This document shows, piece by piece, positions 49,065 to 57,314 of a DNA stretch of 64,000 nucleotides. The stretch lies in the NCBI GenBank assembly GCA_045594425.1, contig JAZNYK010000003.1, forward strand, positions 3,660-67,659, in the 5' to 3' direction. The notes under the pieces were generated by a model that was not told where the DNA came from, did no database searches, and saw nothing but the letters and a program-made list of their open reading frames with translations. The stretch comes from RGIG1681 sp045594425 (GTDB lineage: Bacteria; Bacillota; Clostridia; Christensenellales; UBA1242). Each line of letters starts with the position of its first letter. Position 1 is the stretch's first letter. A program made the translations under genes and the position numbers.

Positions 49065-49778
49065 ATGATGTCAAACACGCCAGCATTTGCTGAAGCAACC
49101 AGCAAATTCAAAACATTTAAATCAGAAAGAAGAAAGACTGCCAGCCGTGGTGTTCAGTCTAACTATTTCAATTATATAAACCCATCTATGCCAGAAAAAA
49201 TCTTGGCATATCAATGTGCGCTTTATGATGAAGACGAAGACACTTACGGATTCATTTCAGAAGAACTTGCCGAAGCGTGCAAGTTTGACCCTTGGAGAGC
49301 GCTTTTATATCTTCAACAAATTGCAGTTGAGATGACCGACCTTGCAATCAGAGCATTTAGATTGATGCTTGAAAATTTAAAGCCAAAGCCAAAAGAAGTT
49401 TATGACTACAAAATGGCTGAAGCGGTTGATAAAAAAGAATACGATTTCTCATTTACTGGTGAATTTGATGGAAAAAAATTTCCAAAAGGTTCAAAGAAGT
49501 ATAAAAAGTGGGAGTTCGGAAAAGACAAAAAGGGTCAATCAGACTTTGAAAGAAACAGTTTTGAACGTGAATTTGCTCAAAAGAAAGACACGACTAGAAT
49601 AGATTATCAAAAGAAATCAGAACAAAACCAAAGCAATATTGCAACAGGTGTTGCACAAGCCGAAATGGCAACCCGTGGTGGTGGAATGTCTTATGCCACT
49701 TGGGGCGATGGTGGATGCGGAAACTTTGGTCCGTGCGGTCCATCAATTGACTATGGCATTTATGCTATGGAATTATAA
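49065..49778 (+). CDS. Uncharacterised helical protein, paralogue B
   Basis: A 237-residue protein (an ATG at 49068 is equally possible; AAGGTGG is upstream, and an in-frame GTG at 49032 is disfavoured). The domain at residues 1-115 matches paralogue A through the FDP..ALLYLQQIAVEMTDL..RAFRLMLENL block. The middle is Lys/Phe-rich (KKFPKGSKKYKKWEFGKDKK). The end is Gly-rich with two Cys (GGGMSYATWGDGGCGNFGPC), then IDYGIYAMEL. The two paralogues share the helical domain but have unrelated tails, as if one folded module carries different effector or interaction ends. Confidence 0.78.
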   Translation: MMSNTPAFAEATSKFKTFKSERRKTASRGVQSNYFNYINPSMPEKILAYQCALYDEDEDTYGFISEELAEACKFDPWRALLYLQQIAVEMTDLAIRAFRLMLENLKPKPKEVYDYKMAEAVDKKEYDFSFTGEFDGKKFPKGSKKYKKWEFGKDKKGQSDFERNSFEREFAQKKDTTRIDYQKKSEQNQSNIATGVAQAEMATRGGGMSYATWGDGGCGNFGPCGPSIDYGIYAMEL

Positions 49779-49793
49779 TTTAATAGTTTTGTG

Positions 49794-49822
49794 GGTGCGA
49801 ATCATCAGGTTCGCACCTTTTT
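49794..49822 (+). terminator. Terminator of paralogue B
   Basis: Stem GGTGCGAA / TTCGCACC with an 8-nt loop, followed by T's. Confidence 0.88.
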
Positions 49823-49888
49823 TGTTGATATAGTGGCGTAAAACGTAGTTTTAATTAAAATTTCTCAAAAGAATTTATTGAAAACTTA

Positions 49889-49917
49889 TTGACTTATAAC
49901 AAAAATTAATATAGAAT
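49889..49917 (+). promoter_or_regulatory. Sigma-A promoter of rpsL-rpsG
   Basis: TTGACT (49889-49894) and TAGAAT (49912-49917), 17-nt spacer. The 135-nt leader contains GACAT / ATGTC plus seven T's (49944-49961), a small attenuator-like hairpin, and AGGAAA / TTTCCT further on. Confidence 0.72.
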
Positions 49918-50060
49918 GATAGGGCATAAATTATGTTATGTTTGACATTATGTCTTTTTTTATTGCAACGGTGTGCGACAAAAAAGGAAACTGATGCTCA
50001 AGAATTTCCTCGATTGGGTTTTTAGAGAAAATTCACCAAATTTACACAGGAGGTAATACT

Positions 50061-50438
50061 ATGCCAACCATTAACCAAATTATCCGTCATGGTAAAGGTA
50101 GAGAAAAACAAGCAGTTAAAGCGAAATGTCCAGCACTTGAACAATGCCCACAAAAAAGAGGCGTTTGCTTAAACGTTACAACCACTTCTCCAAAGAAGCC
50201 AAACTCTGCTATGCGTAAAATTGCCAGAGTTAGACTTTCAAACAGAATGGAAGGAACTGTTTACATTCCAGGCGAAGGACACAACTTGCAAGAACACTCT
50301 GTTGTTCTCATTCGTGGTGGCCGTGTTAAAGACTTGCCAGGTGTTCGTTATCACATCATCCGTGGCGTTCTTGACACAGCAGGTGTACAAAACCGTAAAC
50401 AAGCAAGAAGTAAATACGGTGCTAAAAAATCTAAATAA
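50061..50438 (+). CDS. rpsL: 30S ribosomal protein S12
   Basis: Decoding-centre protein of the 30S subunit. 125 residues: MPTINQIIRHGKGREKQ, then ALEQCPQKRGVCLNVTTTSP, then KKPNSAMRKIARVRLSN, PGEGHNLQEHSVVLIRGGRV and KDLPGVRYHIIRGVLDT. The Lys at the streptomycin-resistance position (K of TSPKKPNSA) is wild-type. AGGAGG precedes the ATG. First gene of the str operon. Confidence 0.98.
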   Translation: MPTINQIIRHGKGREKQAVKAKCPALEQCPQKRGVCLNVTTTSPKKPNSAMRKIARVRLSNRMEGTVYIPGEGHNLQEHSVVLIRGGRVKDLPGVRYHIIRGVLDTAGVQNRKQARSKYGAKKSK

Positions 50439-50479
50439 TTAAAGATTTTAACTTAAAGTAATATAGGAGGAAATTTTTT

Positions 50480-50950
50480 ATGTCAAGAAGAAACAGAGCA
50501 GAAGTGCGTGAAGTTGTTGCTGATCCAGTTTATGGCTCAAAAGTTGTAACTAAAGTTATCAACCAAGTTATGCTTGATGGTAAAAGATCAATTGCTCAAA
50601 AAGTTGTTTACGGCGCTATGCAAACTGCTGCTAAAAAACTTAATGCAGAACCAATTGATGTTTTCAACAAAGCACTTGAAAATTTGAAACCAGTTCTTGA
50701 AGTTAAGGCTCGTCGTGTAGGCGGCTCAACATACCAAGTTCCAATGGAAATCAGACCAGAAAGACGTCAAACACTTGCAATTAGATGGCTTGTTCTTTAC
50801 GCTAGACAAAGAAGTGAAAGAACAATGGCTGCTAAACTTGCTGGCGAACTTATGGATGCATACAACAATTCAGGTAGTGCATTCAAAAAGAAAGAAGATG
50901 TTCACAGAATGGCAGAAGCAAACAAAGCGTTTGCATCTTATCGTTGGTAG
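50480..50950 (+). CDS. rpsG: 30S ribosomal protein S7
   Basis: Primary 16S rRNA-binding protein that organises the 30S head. 156 residues with MSRRNRAEVREVVADPVYGS, VKARRVGGSTYQVPMEIRPE, RRQTLAIRWLVLYAR and the C-terminal HRMAEANKAFASYRW. AGGAGG precedes the ATG. It can repress str operons in other bacteria. The two hairpins in the gap to fusA would be the place to look for that. Confidence 0.98.
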   Translation: MSRRNRAEVREVVADPVYGSKVVTKVINQVMLDGKRSIAQKVVYGAMQTAAKKLNAEPIDVFNKALENLKPVLEVKARRVGGSTYQVPMEIRPERRQTLAIRWLVLYARQRSERTMAAKLAGELMDAYNNSGSAFKKKEDVHRMAEANKAFASYRW

Positions 50951-50970
50951 TCTTTTATTGGCTAAATTTG

Positions 50971-51043
50971 TTGCTGAAAATAATGTTTTTAACTCGTTGT
51001 TTTCAGCAAAATTTATATAGCGGAAAATATTTGACTTTTCCGC
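50971..51043 (+). other. Two consecutive hairpins between rpsG and fusA
   Basis: TTGCTGAAAA / TTTTCAGCAA (50971-50980 with 51000-51009) and GCGGAAAA / TTTTCCGC (51020-51027 with 51036-51043). Neither has a T-run on the plus strand, so they are not standard terminators. They may be processing sites or regulatory structures in the rpsG-fusA message. Confidence 0.5.
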
Positions 51044-51073
51044 AAAAAAACCGCGAAAAACACATTAAAATAT

Positions 51074-51102
51074 TTGTGATTTTTTGCAAAATCTAGTATA
51101 CT
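51074..51102 (+). promoter_or_regulatory. Internal promoter of fusA
   Basis: TTGTGA (51074-51079) and TATACT (51097-51102), 17-nt spacer, 61 nt before the fusA start. Confidence 0.65.
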
Positions 51103-51163
51103 TAAAATTGTAATTGTTAAAATAAATTTTAGCAGTTTGAAACTAAATAGGAGATTGAATTTT

Positions 51164-53236
51164 ATGCCTAGAGATTATTCATTAGACAAGATTCGTAACA
51201 TTGGTATCATGGCTCACATTGACGCCGGTAAAACAACAACCAGTGAAAGAATTTTGTTCTATACAGGAAAAACTCATAAAATCGGTGAAGTTCATGATGG
51301 CGGCGCTACCATGGACTGGATGGCACAAGAACAAGAAAGAGGTATCACAATCACTTCTGCTGCAACAACTTGTATCTGGAAAGACTATAAGATTAACCTT
51401 ATCGACACCCCAGGACACGTTGACTTCACAATGGAAGTTGAACGTTCACTTCGTGTTCTTGACGGTGCTGTTGAAGTTTTCACCGCAAAAGAAGGCGTTC
51501 AAGCACAATCAATCAAAGTTTGGAACCAAGCAAACAAATATGGCGTTCCAAGAATCGCTTATGTAAATAAGATGGACACTCTTGGCGCAGATTTCTTCTA
51601 TGCTGTTGACCAAATGAGAGAAATGCTCGGTGCTAACGCTGTTCCAGTTGAACTTCCTATCGGAAAGGAAGACACTTTTGAAGGTGTTATTGACCTTGTT
51701 CAAATGCACGCTATCTATTATAGAGATGATGAAGGTAAAGTTTTTGATATCCTTCCAATCCCTGATGATATGAAAGATATTGCAGATGAATACAGACAAA
51801 AACTCATTGAAGCAGTTGCTGAAACTGATGACACTCTTCTTGAAAAATTCTTCGGTGGTGAAGAAATCACTGTTGATGAAATCAGAAAAGCAATCAGAAC
51901 ATCAACTTGCGAACTTAAGATGCTCCCAGTTCTTTGCGGTTCATCTTATAAAAATAAAGGTATCCAAGAACTTTTGGATGCAGTTATTCACTATTTGCCA
52001 AGCCCAATCGATATCCCAGCAATGGCAGGTACCGATATGCAAGGCAACCCAATCACTTGTCCAACAGAAGACAAGGCTCCACTTGCTGGTCTTGCATTCA
52101 AAATTGCAACAGACCAATTTGGTAGACTTACATTCTTCAGAATTTATTCTGGTTGTATTAAGTCAGGTTCTTATGTTCTTAACACAACAACAGGTGATAA
52201 GGAAAGAATTTCAAGACTTGTTAGAATGCACTCTAACTCAAGACAAGAAATCACAGAAGCGTATGCTGGTGACATCGTTGCTATCATCGGTTTGAAAGAT
52301 ACTTCAACTGGTGACACACTTTGTGACGAATCAAGACCAGTTATGCTTGAAAATATGGATTATCCAGACCCAGTTATTTCTATGGCTGTTGAACCAAAAA
52401 CAAAGGGCGACCAAGAAAAAATGACAAACGCTCTTTTGAAACTCGCTGGTGAAGACCCAAGTTTCAGATTCTCAACAAACAGAGAAACAGGTCAAACAAT
52501 CATCGCAGGTATGGGTGAACTTCACCTTAACATCATGGTTGACCGTATGAAACGTGAATACAACGTTGAAGCAAACGTTGGTGCACCTCAAGTTGCATAC
52601 AAAGAAACACTTCGTGGTTCTATTGAAGCAACTGGTAAATACATCAAACAATCTGGTGGTAAAGGTCAATATGGCCACTGCGTTGTTAAATTCGAAGGTC
52701 TTGAACCAGGCGAAGGATACAAATTTGTTGACGCTACAGTTGGTGGCTCTATTCCAAAAGAATATATCCCTGCAGTTGACAAAGGTATCAGAGAAGCCGC
52801 AGCATCTGGTGTTCTTGCTGGATATCCAACTGTTGACTTTAAAGCAACTGTTGTTGACGGTTCATACCACGATGTAGACTCATCTGAAGCAGCGTTCATG
52901 GTTGCTGGTTCTATGGCATTCAAAGACGCATTCAAGAGAGGTAATTCAGTAATACTTGAACCTATCATGAAGGTAGAAATTCAAGTTCCAGATAAATATC
53001 TTGGTGACGTTCTTGGTGACCTTTCACGTAGACGTGGAAACGTTATCGGAACAACACTTAAAAATGGAAACCAAACTGTTGATGCAGAGGTTCCACTTGC
53101 AGAAATGTCTGGATACGTTACTGATTTGAGATCACTCACACAAGGTCGTGGTGACTCAAGCATGGAACCATGCAAATATGCTGAAGTTCCAAGAAACATC
53201 GCTGATAAAATCATCGGTGATAGAGCAAAAGACTAA
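51164..53236 (+). CDS. fusA: Elongation factor G
   Basis: Translocation GTPase. 690 residues with MPRDYSLDKIRNIGIMAHID, G1 AHIDAGKTTTSERIL, switch II DTPGHVDFTMEVERSLRVLD, G4 NKMD, and domain IV around GGKGQYGHCVVKFE. GGAG precedes the ATG at 51164. In-frame codons upstream to 51137 do not match the family start. It has its own putative promoter and is followed by tuf 62 nt later. Confidence 0.98.
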   Translation: MPRDYSLDKIRNIGIMAHIDAGKTTTSERILFYTGKTHKIGEVHDGGATMDWMAQEQERGITITSAATTCIWKDYKINLIDTPGHVDFTMEVERSLRVLDGAVEVFTAKEGVQAQSIKVWNQANKYGVPRIAYVNKMDTLGADFFYAVDQMREMLGANAVPVELPIGKEDTFEGVIDLVQMHAIYYRDDEGKVFDILPIPDDMKDIADEYRQKLIEAVAETDDTLLEKFFGGEEITVDEIRKAIRTSTCELKMLPVLCGSSYKNKGIQELLDAVIHYLPSPIDIPAMAGTDMQGNPITCPTEDKAPLAGLAFKIATDQFGRLTFFRIYSGCIKSGSYVLNTTTGDKERISRLVRMHSNSRQEITEAYAGDIVAIIGLKDTSTGDTLCDESRPVMLENMDYPDPVISMAVEPKTKGDQEKMTNALLKLAGEDPSFRFSTNRETGQTIIAGMGELHLNIMVDRMKREYNVEANVGAPQVAYKETLRGSIEATGKYIKQSGGKGQYGHCVVKFEGLEPGEGYKFVDATVGGSIPKEYIPAVDKGIREAAASGVLAGYPTVDFKATVVDGSYHDVDSSEAAFMVAGSMAFKDAFKRGNSVILEPIMKVEIQVPDKYLGDVLGDLSRRRGNVIGTTLKNGNQTVDAEVPLAEMSGYVTDLRSLTQGRGDSSMEPCKYAEVPRNIADKIIGDRAKD

Positions 53237-53298
53237 TTTTAGTTAGTCAAACAAAATCATAAAAAATAAAAAAATAAAAATAAAAAGGAGATATTCAA

Positions 53299-54507
53299 AT
53301 GGCAAAAGCAAAATTTGAATCTAAAAAACCTCACGTTAACATTGGTACAATCGGCCACGTTGACCACGGTAAAACAACTTTAACTGCTGCAATCACAATG
53401 AATCAAACACACAAATATGGTGGTGATGCTAAAGATTACAGCCAAATCGACTCTGCTCCAGAAGAAAGAGCAAGAGGTATCACAATCAACACAGCACACG
53501 TTGAATATGAAACAGACAACAGACACTATGCACACGTTGACTGCCCAGGACACGCTGACTACGTTAAGAACATGATTACTGGTGCTGCTCAAATGGACGG
53601 TGCTATCCTTGTTTGTGCTGCAACTGATGGTGTTATGCCTCAAACTCGTGAACACATCCTTCTTGCTCGTCAAGTAGGCGTTCCAAAAATTGTTGTATTC
53701 ATGAACAAAATTGACCAACTTGGTGGCGACACAGAACTTGCTGACCTTGTTGAAATGGAAATCAGAGAACTCCTTTCAAAATACGAATATGATGGAGACA
53801 ACACTCCAATCGTTCGTGGTTCTGCATTCCTTGCTCTTGAAGCAGCTAAAGCAGGCAACTATGATTCAGAAGATACAAAATGCATCGCTGAACTTATGGA
53901 TGCAGTTGACTCTTGGATTCCAACTCCAGACCGTGCTACAGACCAACCATTCCTTATGCCAGTTGAAGACGTATTCACAATCACTGGTCGTGGTACTGTT
54001 GTTACTGGTAGAGTTGAAAGAGGTGTTCTTAAAACTGGTGAAACAGTTGAAATCGTAGGTCTTGAAGATAAGCCAAAGACTTCAGTTGTTACTGGTATCG
54101 AAATGTTCAGAAAAACTCTTGATGAAGCCGTTGCAGGTTACAACGTAGGTGTTCTTCTTAGAGGTATCGACAGAACTGAAGTTCAAAGAGGTCAAATCCT
54201 TTCTAAACCAGGAACTGTTCATCCACACACAAACTTTGAAGCACAAGTTTACGTATTGACAAAAGAAGAAGGTGGTCGTCACACTGCATTCTTCAACAAC
54301 TATCGTCCACAATTCTACTTCAGAACAACTGACGTTACAGGTTCAATCGCTCTTCCAGAAGGAACAGAAATGGTTATGCCTGGTGACCACACAAAGATGA
54401 CTGTAGAACTCATCTCTCCAGTTGCTATTGAAGAAGGACTTCGTTTCGCTATCCGTGAAGGTGGCAGAACTGTAGGTTCTGGTGTTGTTTCTAAAATTAT
54501 TAAATAA
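53299..54507 (+). CDS. tuf: Elongation factor Tu
   Basis: Delivers aminoacyl-tRNA to the ribosome. 402 residues: MAKAKFESKKPHVNIGTIGH, GHVDHGKTTLTAAI, RGITINTAHVEYE, DCPGHADYVKNMI, NKIDQ, and the C-terminal RTVGSGVVSKIIK. A tight AAGGAG precedes the ATG. It is co-oriented with fusA and ends the str operon with a strong terminator. Confidence 0.98.
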   Translation: MAKAKFESKKPHVNIGTIGHVDHGKTTLTAAITMNQTHKYGGDAKDYSQIDSAPEERARGITINTAHVEYETDNRHYAHVDCPGHADYVKNMITGAAQMDGAILVCAATDGVMPQTREHILLARQVGVPKIVVFMNKIDQLGGDTELADLVEMEIRELLSKYEYDGDNTPIVRGSAFLALEAAKAGNYDSEDTKCIAELMDAVDSWIPTPDRATDQPFLMPVEDVFTITGRGTVVTGRVERGVLKTGETVEIVGLEDKPKTSVVTGIEMFRKTLDEAVAGYNVGVLLRGIDRTEVQRGQILSKPGTVHPHTNFEAQVYVLTKEEGGRHTAFFNNYRPQFYFRTTDVTGSIALPEGTEMVMPGDHTKMTVELISPVAIEEGLRFAIREGGRTVGSGVVSKIIK

Positions 54508-54534
54508 TTTTAAACAAAACTAAATCTTTAAATT

Positions 54535-54568
54535 AAAACACTTTGCTATTTAGCAGGGTGTTTTTTTG
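54535..54568 (+). terminator. Terminator of the str operon
   Basis: 10-bp stem ACACTTTGCT / AGCAGGGTGT with two G-T pairs and an ATTT loop, then T's. Confidence 0.87.
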
Positions 54569-54609
54569 TGTGTAAAAATTATAAATTTTCATATTAACTC
54601 ATTTTTTCT

Positions 54610-54637
54610 TTGATAAATTGTTTTTTATTGTTACAAT
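54610..54637 (+). promoter_or_regulatory. Promoter of duplicated module 1
   Basis: TTGATA (54610-54615) and TACAAT (54632-54637), 16-nt spacer. Confidence 0.65.
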
Positions 54638-54666
54638 AAAATTAATAAAATATTAAGGTGATAATT

Positions 54667-55575
54667 ATGACAGCAAAAGTAGAAGTTCCAAAAAAGAGAA
54701 GAGTTGAAGGTTTAATAGGATTTGGAAAAGCCAAAGATGTTGTTAGTAGTTTGATAGTTTCTGCAGGCGCGATAATGACCCATTCGGCTTATGATGATGC
54801 AATGGCACAATTTGATGTGGCTAAAGTTTATGCAAAAGGCGCGGCTGCTCATGTTCAAACAAGAGCAAAAACTATAATTGGTTCTGAAGAAGAAAGACAA
54901 ATCGCAAAAGAACAAATTACTGAAATGGATGTTCGAAAAGCGGTTTTTCAAAAAACATTAAACATTCTTGGTTGGTCTGAAGACCAGTATAAGACTTTGA
55001 TGGATGACAGAAATTATATCAGAGCACAAAAACAGCAAAAACCTCAAAAACCTGAATCTGAAGCAGAAGAAATGAAAAACCTTATGGATGATTTTCATAG
55101 GTCAAACGAAAGAACAAAAGACAACATGAAGGAAGCAGGAAAAGAGTTATTGGGTCTTGTGGAATATATTCCTGCGGTTGCCGCACTTGCAATAAATCCA
55201 GCTATTGGTATTTCTATAGCGGTTGTTGTTACTGGGATTAAAATGATTGGCCATTATCGAGAAGGTAAAAAATTGGAAGCAGAAGCAACTAGGCGTGGTG
55301 GCAACTATGCGGATAAAATTATGAATTTTGCTGATAAACTTGTAAAACTTGAAGAACTTTTAGATACGAAAATGAATGGAATAATTGAAAAATATAAAGG
55401 CAGAGAGAATGATGCTGAATTTACAGCAGAACTCGACACAATTATTCGTAGTGCGGCTGCAGAAGTTGGATTAGGTGTGAGTGATGCCAAGACTGTATCT
55501 AAAATAATTCCTAAAAAGGAAACAGTGCAAGATAAACTTGCAAGCAAGGTTGAAGTTGGTTCAATTAAGGATTAA
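54667..55575 (+). CDS. Helical protein with hydrophobic hairpin, module 1 large subunit
   Basis: 302 residues. N-terminal helices are basic then Ala-rich; LGWSEDQYKTLMDD at about 101-114 is a recognisable motif shared with the second copy (FGVSAKDQEKLME). A Lys/Gln/Glu linker comes next. Residues 161-195 are hydrophobic (LLGLVEYIPAVAALAINPAI, GISIAVVVTGIKMIG), enough for a membrane hairpin. The last 110 residues are coiled-coil-like. GTG at 54658 is in frame, but AAGGTG fits the ATG at 54667. Function unknown. Topology (helix bundle, hydrophobic hairpin, helix) recalls pore-forming or membrane-remodelling proteins, as inference only. Confidence 0.78.
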   Translation: MTAKVEVPKKRRVEGLIGFGKAKDVVSSLIVSAGAIMTHSAYDDAMAQFDVAKVYAKGAAAHVQTRAKTIIGSEEERQIAKEQITEMDVRKAVFQKTLNILGWSEDQYKTLMDDRNYIRAQKQQKPQKPESEAEEMKNLMDDFHRSNERTKDNMKEAGKELLGLVEYIPAVAALAINPAIGISIAVVVTGIKMIGHYREGKKLEAEATRRGGNYADKIMNFADKLVKLEELLDTKMNGIIEKYKGRENDAEFTAELDTIIRSAAAEVGLGVSDAKTVSKIIPKKETVQDKLASKVEVGSIKD

Positions 55576-55586
55576 TGGGGTGAAAT

Positions 55587-55862
55587 ATGAGTATTGGTTT
55601 TGTAGCGAAAAAGGGTGAAATGATGCTCTTGGAAGGCGGTGAAGCATACATCGTGATTGACCAAATTGCTTTTGAGGGTGAAAATTATTTGTTGATAAAA
55701 AAGGTTACTGATAGTTTGACGGATTACATGGACTTAAAAAAAGAGGTTTCTTTTGTTCGTGAAGTCATTGAAAATGAAACAGATTATTCAGTTGAAACCG
55801 TTACAAGCAAAACTCTTTTAAAGAGTTTATTTGATGAAGCAAAGAAAAAAGTGCAAAAGTAA
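55587..55862 (+). CDS. Small acidic protein, module 1 small subunit (DUF1292-like)
   Basis: 91 residues: GEMMLLEGGEAYIVIDQIAF, then EGENYLLIKKVTDSLTDYMD, then EVSFVREVIENETDYSVETV. The strand-rich 'F-E-G-E-N-Y-L-L' core followed by an 'F-V-R-E-V' strand resembles the DUF1292 group of small Firmicute proteins. It is paralogous to the 88-residue protein at 56975 (FEGENY, FREVVEDND..F.VE). It starts 11 nt after the large subunit gene. Likely a partner or antitoxin-like binder of the large protein, by arrangement only. Confidence 0.75.
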   Translation: MSIGFVAKKGEMMLLEGGEAYIVIDQIAFEGENYLLIKKVTDSLTDYMDLKKEVSFVREVIENETDYSVETVTSKTLLKSLFDEAKKKVQK

Positions 55863-55865
55863 TGC

Positions 55866-55893
55866 AAAACAGCGCCATTTGGTGCTGTTTTTT
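55866..55893 (+). terminator. Terminator of module 1
   Basis: Stem AAAACAGCGCC / GGTGCTGTTTT (one G-T pair) with an ATTT loop, followed by T's. Confidence 0.86.
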
Positions 55894-55894
55894 G

Positions 55895-55924
55895 TTGGAA
55901 AACATATCAAATTATGTGTATAAT
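55895..55924 (+). promoter_or_regulatory. Promoter of duplicated module 2
   Basis: TTGGAA (55895-55900) and TATAAT (55919-55924), 18-nt spacer, beginning right after the module 1 terminator. Confidence 0.6.
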
Positions 55925-55966
55925 TGAAAATGTAAACTAAAATTTATTAATCAAAAGAGGTTGATT

Positions 55967-56932
55967 ATGGCTAAACATAAAGTGGAAAGCATTGTTTCAG
56001 TTGATGAATTATTAGAGCAACTTGGAAGTGGGCTTTCAAAAGAGGAATATTCAAAATTTGCGGTTCAAGTGAAAAAGATGCTAGAGGAAAATAAAAGTGA
56101 AACAAACACAAACACTGTTGTTGCTCAAGCAAAAACACTTAAGACTGAAAGCAAATTAAGTGCAAAAGAACAAGCAAAAGAAGATGACAGATTTAATCGT
56201 ATCAGACAAAGATTGATTGAAGAAGTTTTTGGTGTGTCTGCAAAAGACCAAGAGAAACTTATGGAACAAGGCGAGCAAGCATCTAAACTTTTGGCTGATG
56301 GTGCAAGGTCTGATTATCAAACTGTTAAGGATAAAGAAAATGTTTTGGGTGCTGCTGAAACAGCCGACAAAAAGGCTAGAAGAGAACTTCTTGCGGGTTC
56401 ACTTGACGTGGCTCTTGCAATTGGTGGTCTTGCTTCTGAACAAATTGCTGGATTGGTTGCTACAATCACAGGTGTGTCGGTTGCTTTTCCAGTGATTGGT
56501 GCGGCTTTAACAACTTTTGTATTTGGTGTTAAACTTGCAAAATATATCAAAGCATCAAAACAAAGCAAAAGTGACATTGCTTCAAAAAAAGAAGATTTTT
56601 TGAAAGATGTTGCAGAATTAACACAAAGAATCAAAGTGTTTAGTGATATGCTTGAGTCTAAAAAAGCAGAGATTCTTGCAGAGTCTAAAAAATGCAAAAG
56701 CAAAGAAGAGTTTAATAATTTCATTAAAGGTAAGGCACAAGAAATTTCTGAACTTATTCAAGCAAAGGGCAGTGAACTTGGAATTGATAATGTAGAAGAA
56801 ATGGACTTAAAGAAACTTACTGAAGAGTATGATATGCAAAAACAAAATGAAATCACCAAGCGTGCGTCTATTGAATCAAGACACAAAGAAGAACATAAAA
56901 GTAGCATTGGGGAAGAAGAAAGAAGTCTATAG
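55967..56932 (+). CDS. Helical protein with hydrophobic hairpin, module 2 large subunit
   Basis: 321 residues with the same plan as the 54667 gene: charged helical N-terminal third with FGVSAKDQEKLME (88-100), hydrophobic hairpin at 141-193 (LLAGSLDVALAIGG, LVATITGVSVAFPVIGAALT, TFVFGVKLAKYI), then coiled-coil-like helices (DFLKDVAELTQRIKVFSDML). The tail is very acidic/basic and ends KSSIGEEERSL. Sequence identity between the copies is low outside short motifs, so the duplication is old. AGAGG lies 7 nt before the ATG; a TTG at 55961 is not needed. Function unknown. Confidence 0.78.
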   Translation: MAKHKVESIVSVDELLEQLGSGLSKEEYSKFAVQVKKMLEENKSETNTNTVVAQAKTLKTESKLSAKEQAKEDDRFNRIRQRLIEEVFGVSAKDQEKLMEQGEQASKLLADGARSDYQTVKDKENVLGAAETADKKARRELLAGSLDVALAIGGLASEQIAGLVATITGVSVAFPVIGAALTTFVFGVKLAKYIKASKQSKSDIASKKEDFLKDVAELTQRIKVFSDMLESKKAEILAESKKCKSKEEFNNFIKGKAQEISELIQAKGSELGIDNVEEMDLKKLTEEYDMQKQNEITKRASIESRHKEEHKSSIGEEERSL

Positions 56933-56974
56933 ATAAAATTGAATTATTAAAAAATTAAAACAGGGGAATAAATT

Positions 56975-57241
56975 ATGAATTTTGTTAGTAAAGTTGGAGA
57001 TGTTTTGCATCTTGCTGATATTGAAACTGTTTATCAAGTTGCAAAGTGTTTTGAATTTGAAGGTGAAAACTATATTTTGGCAGTTTCTGTTCCAGAAAAA
57101 TTTGAAGAATTGTTTGATGATTCAAAGAAAACTATAGAAATTTTCAGAGAAGTTGTTGAAGATAATGACGAGTTTTTTGTTGAATCAATTGAAGATAGTG
57201 TGCTTCTTTCAAAACTTAAAGACTATGTAAAAACATTATAA
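56975..57241 (+). CDS. Small acidic protein, module 2 small subunit (DUF1292-like)
   Basis: 88 residues: MNFVSKVGDVLHLADIETVY, then FEFEGENYILAVSVPEKFEE, then IEIFREVVEDNDEFFVESIE. It aligns along its full length with the 91-residue protein at 55587. GGGGAATAAATT supplies a ribosome site. The large-small gene order is the same in both modules, supporting duplication of a functional pair. Confidence 0.77.
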   Translation: MNFVSKVGDVLHLADIETVYQVAKCFEFEGENYILAVSVPEKFEELFDDSKKTIEIFREVVEDNDEFFVESIEDSVLLSKLKDYVKTL

Positions 57242-57242
57242 A

Positions 57243-57265
57243 AAAGGGCGAGAGCCCTTTCTTTT
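57243..57265 (+). terminator. Terminator of module 2
   Basis: Stem AAAGGGC / GCCCTTT with a GAGA tetraloop, followed by CTTTTT. Confidence 0.85.
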
Positions 57266-57279
57266 TGTTTGCTATGGTA

Positions 57280-57308
57280 TTTACAAATAATGCAAATTAG
57301 GTTAAAAT
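57280..57308 (+). promoter_or_regulatory. Promoter of the HipA-like kinase gene, leaderless arrangement
   Basis: TTTACA (57280-57285) and TAAAAT (57303-57308) with a 17-nt spacer. The ATG lies 7 nt past the -10, at the expected start point. Confidence 0.65.
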
Positions 57309-57314
57309 ATAGGT

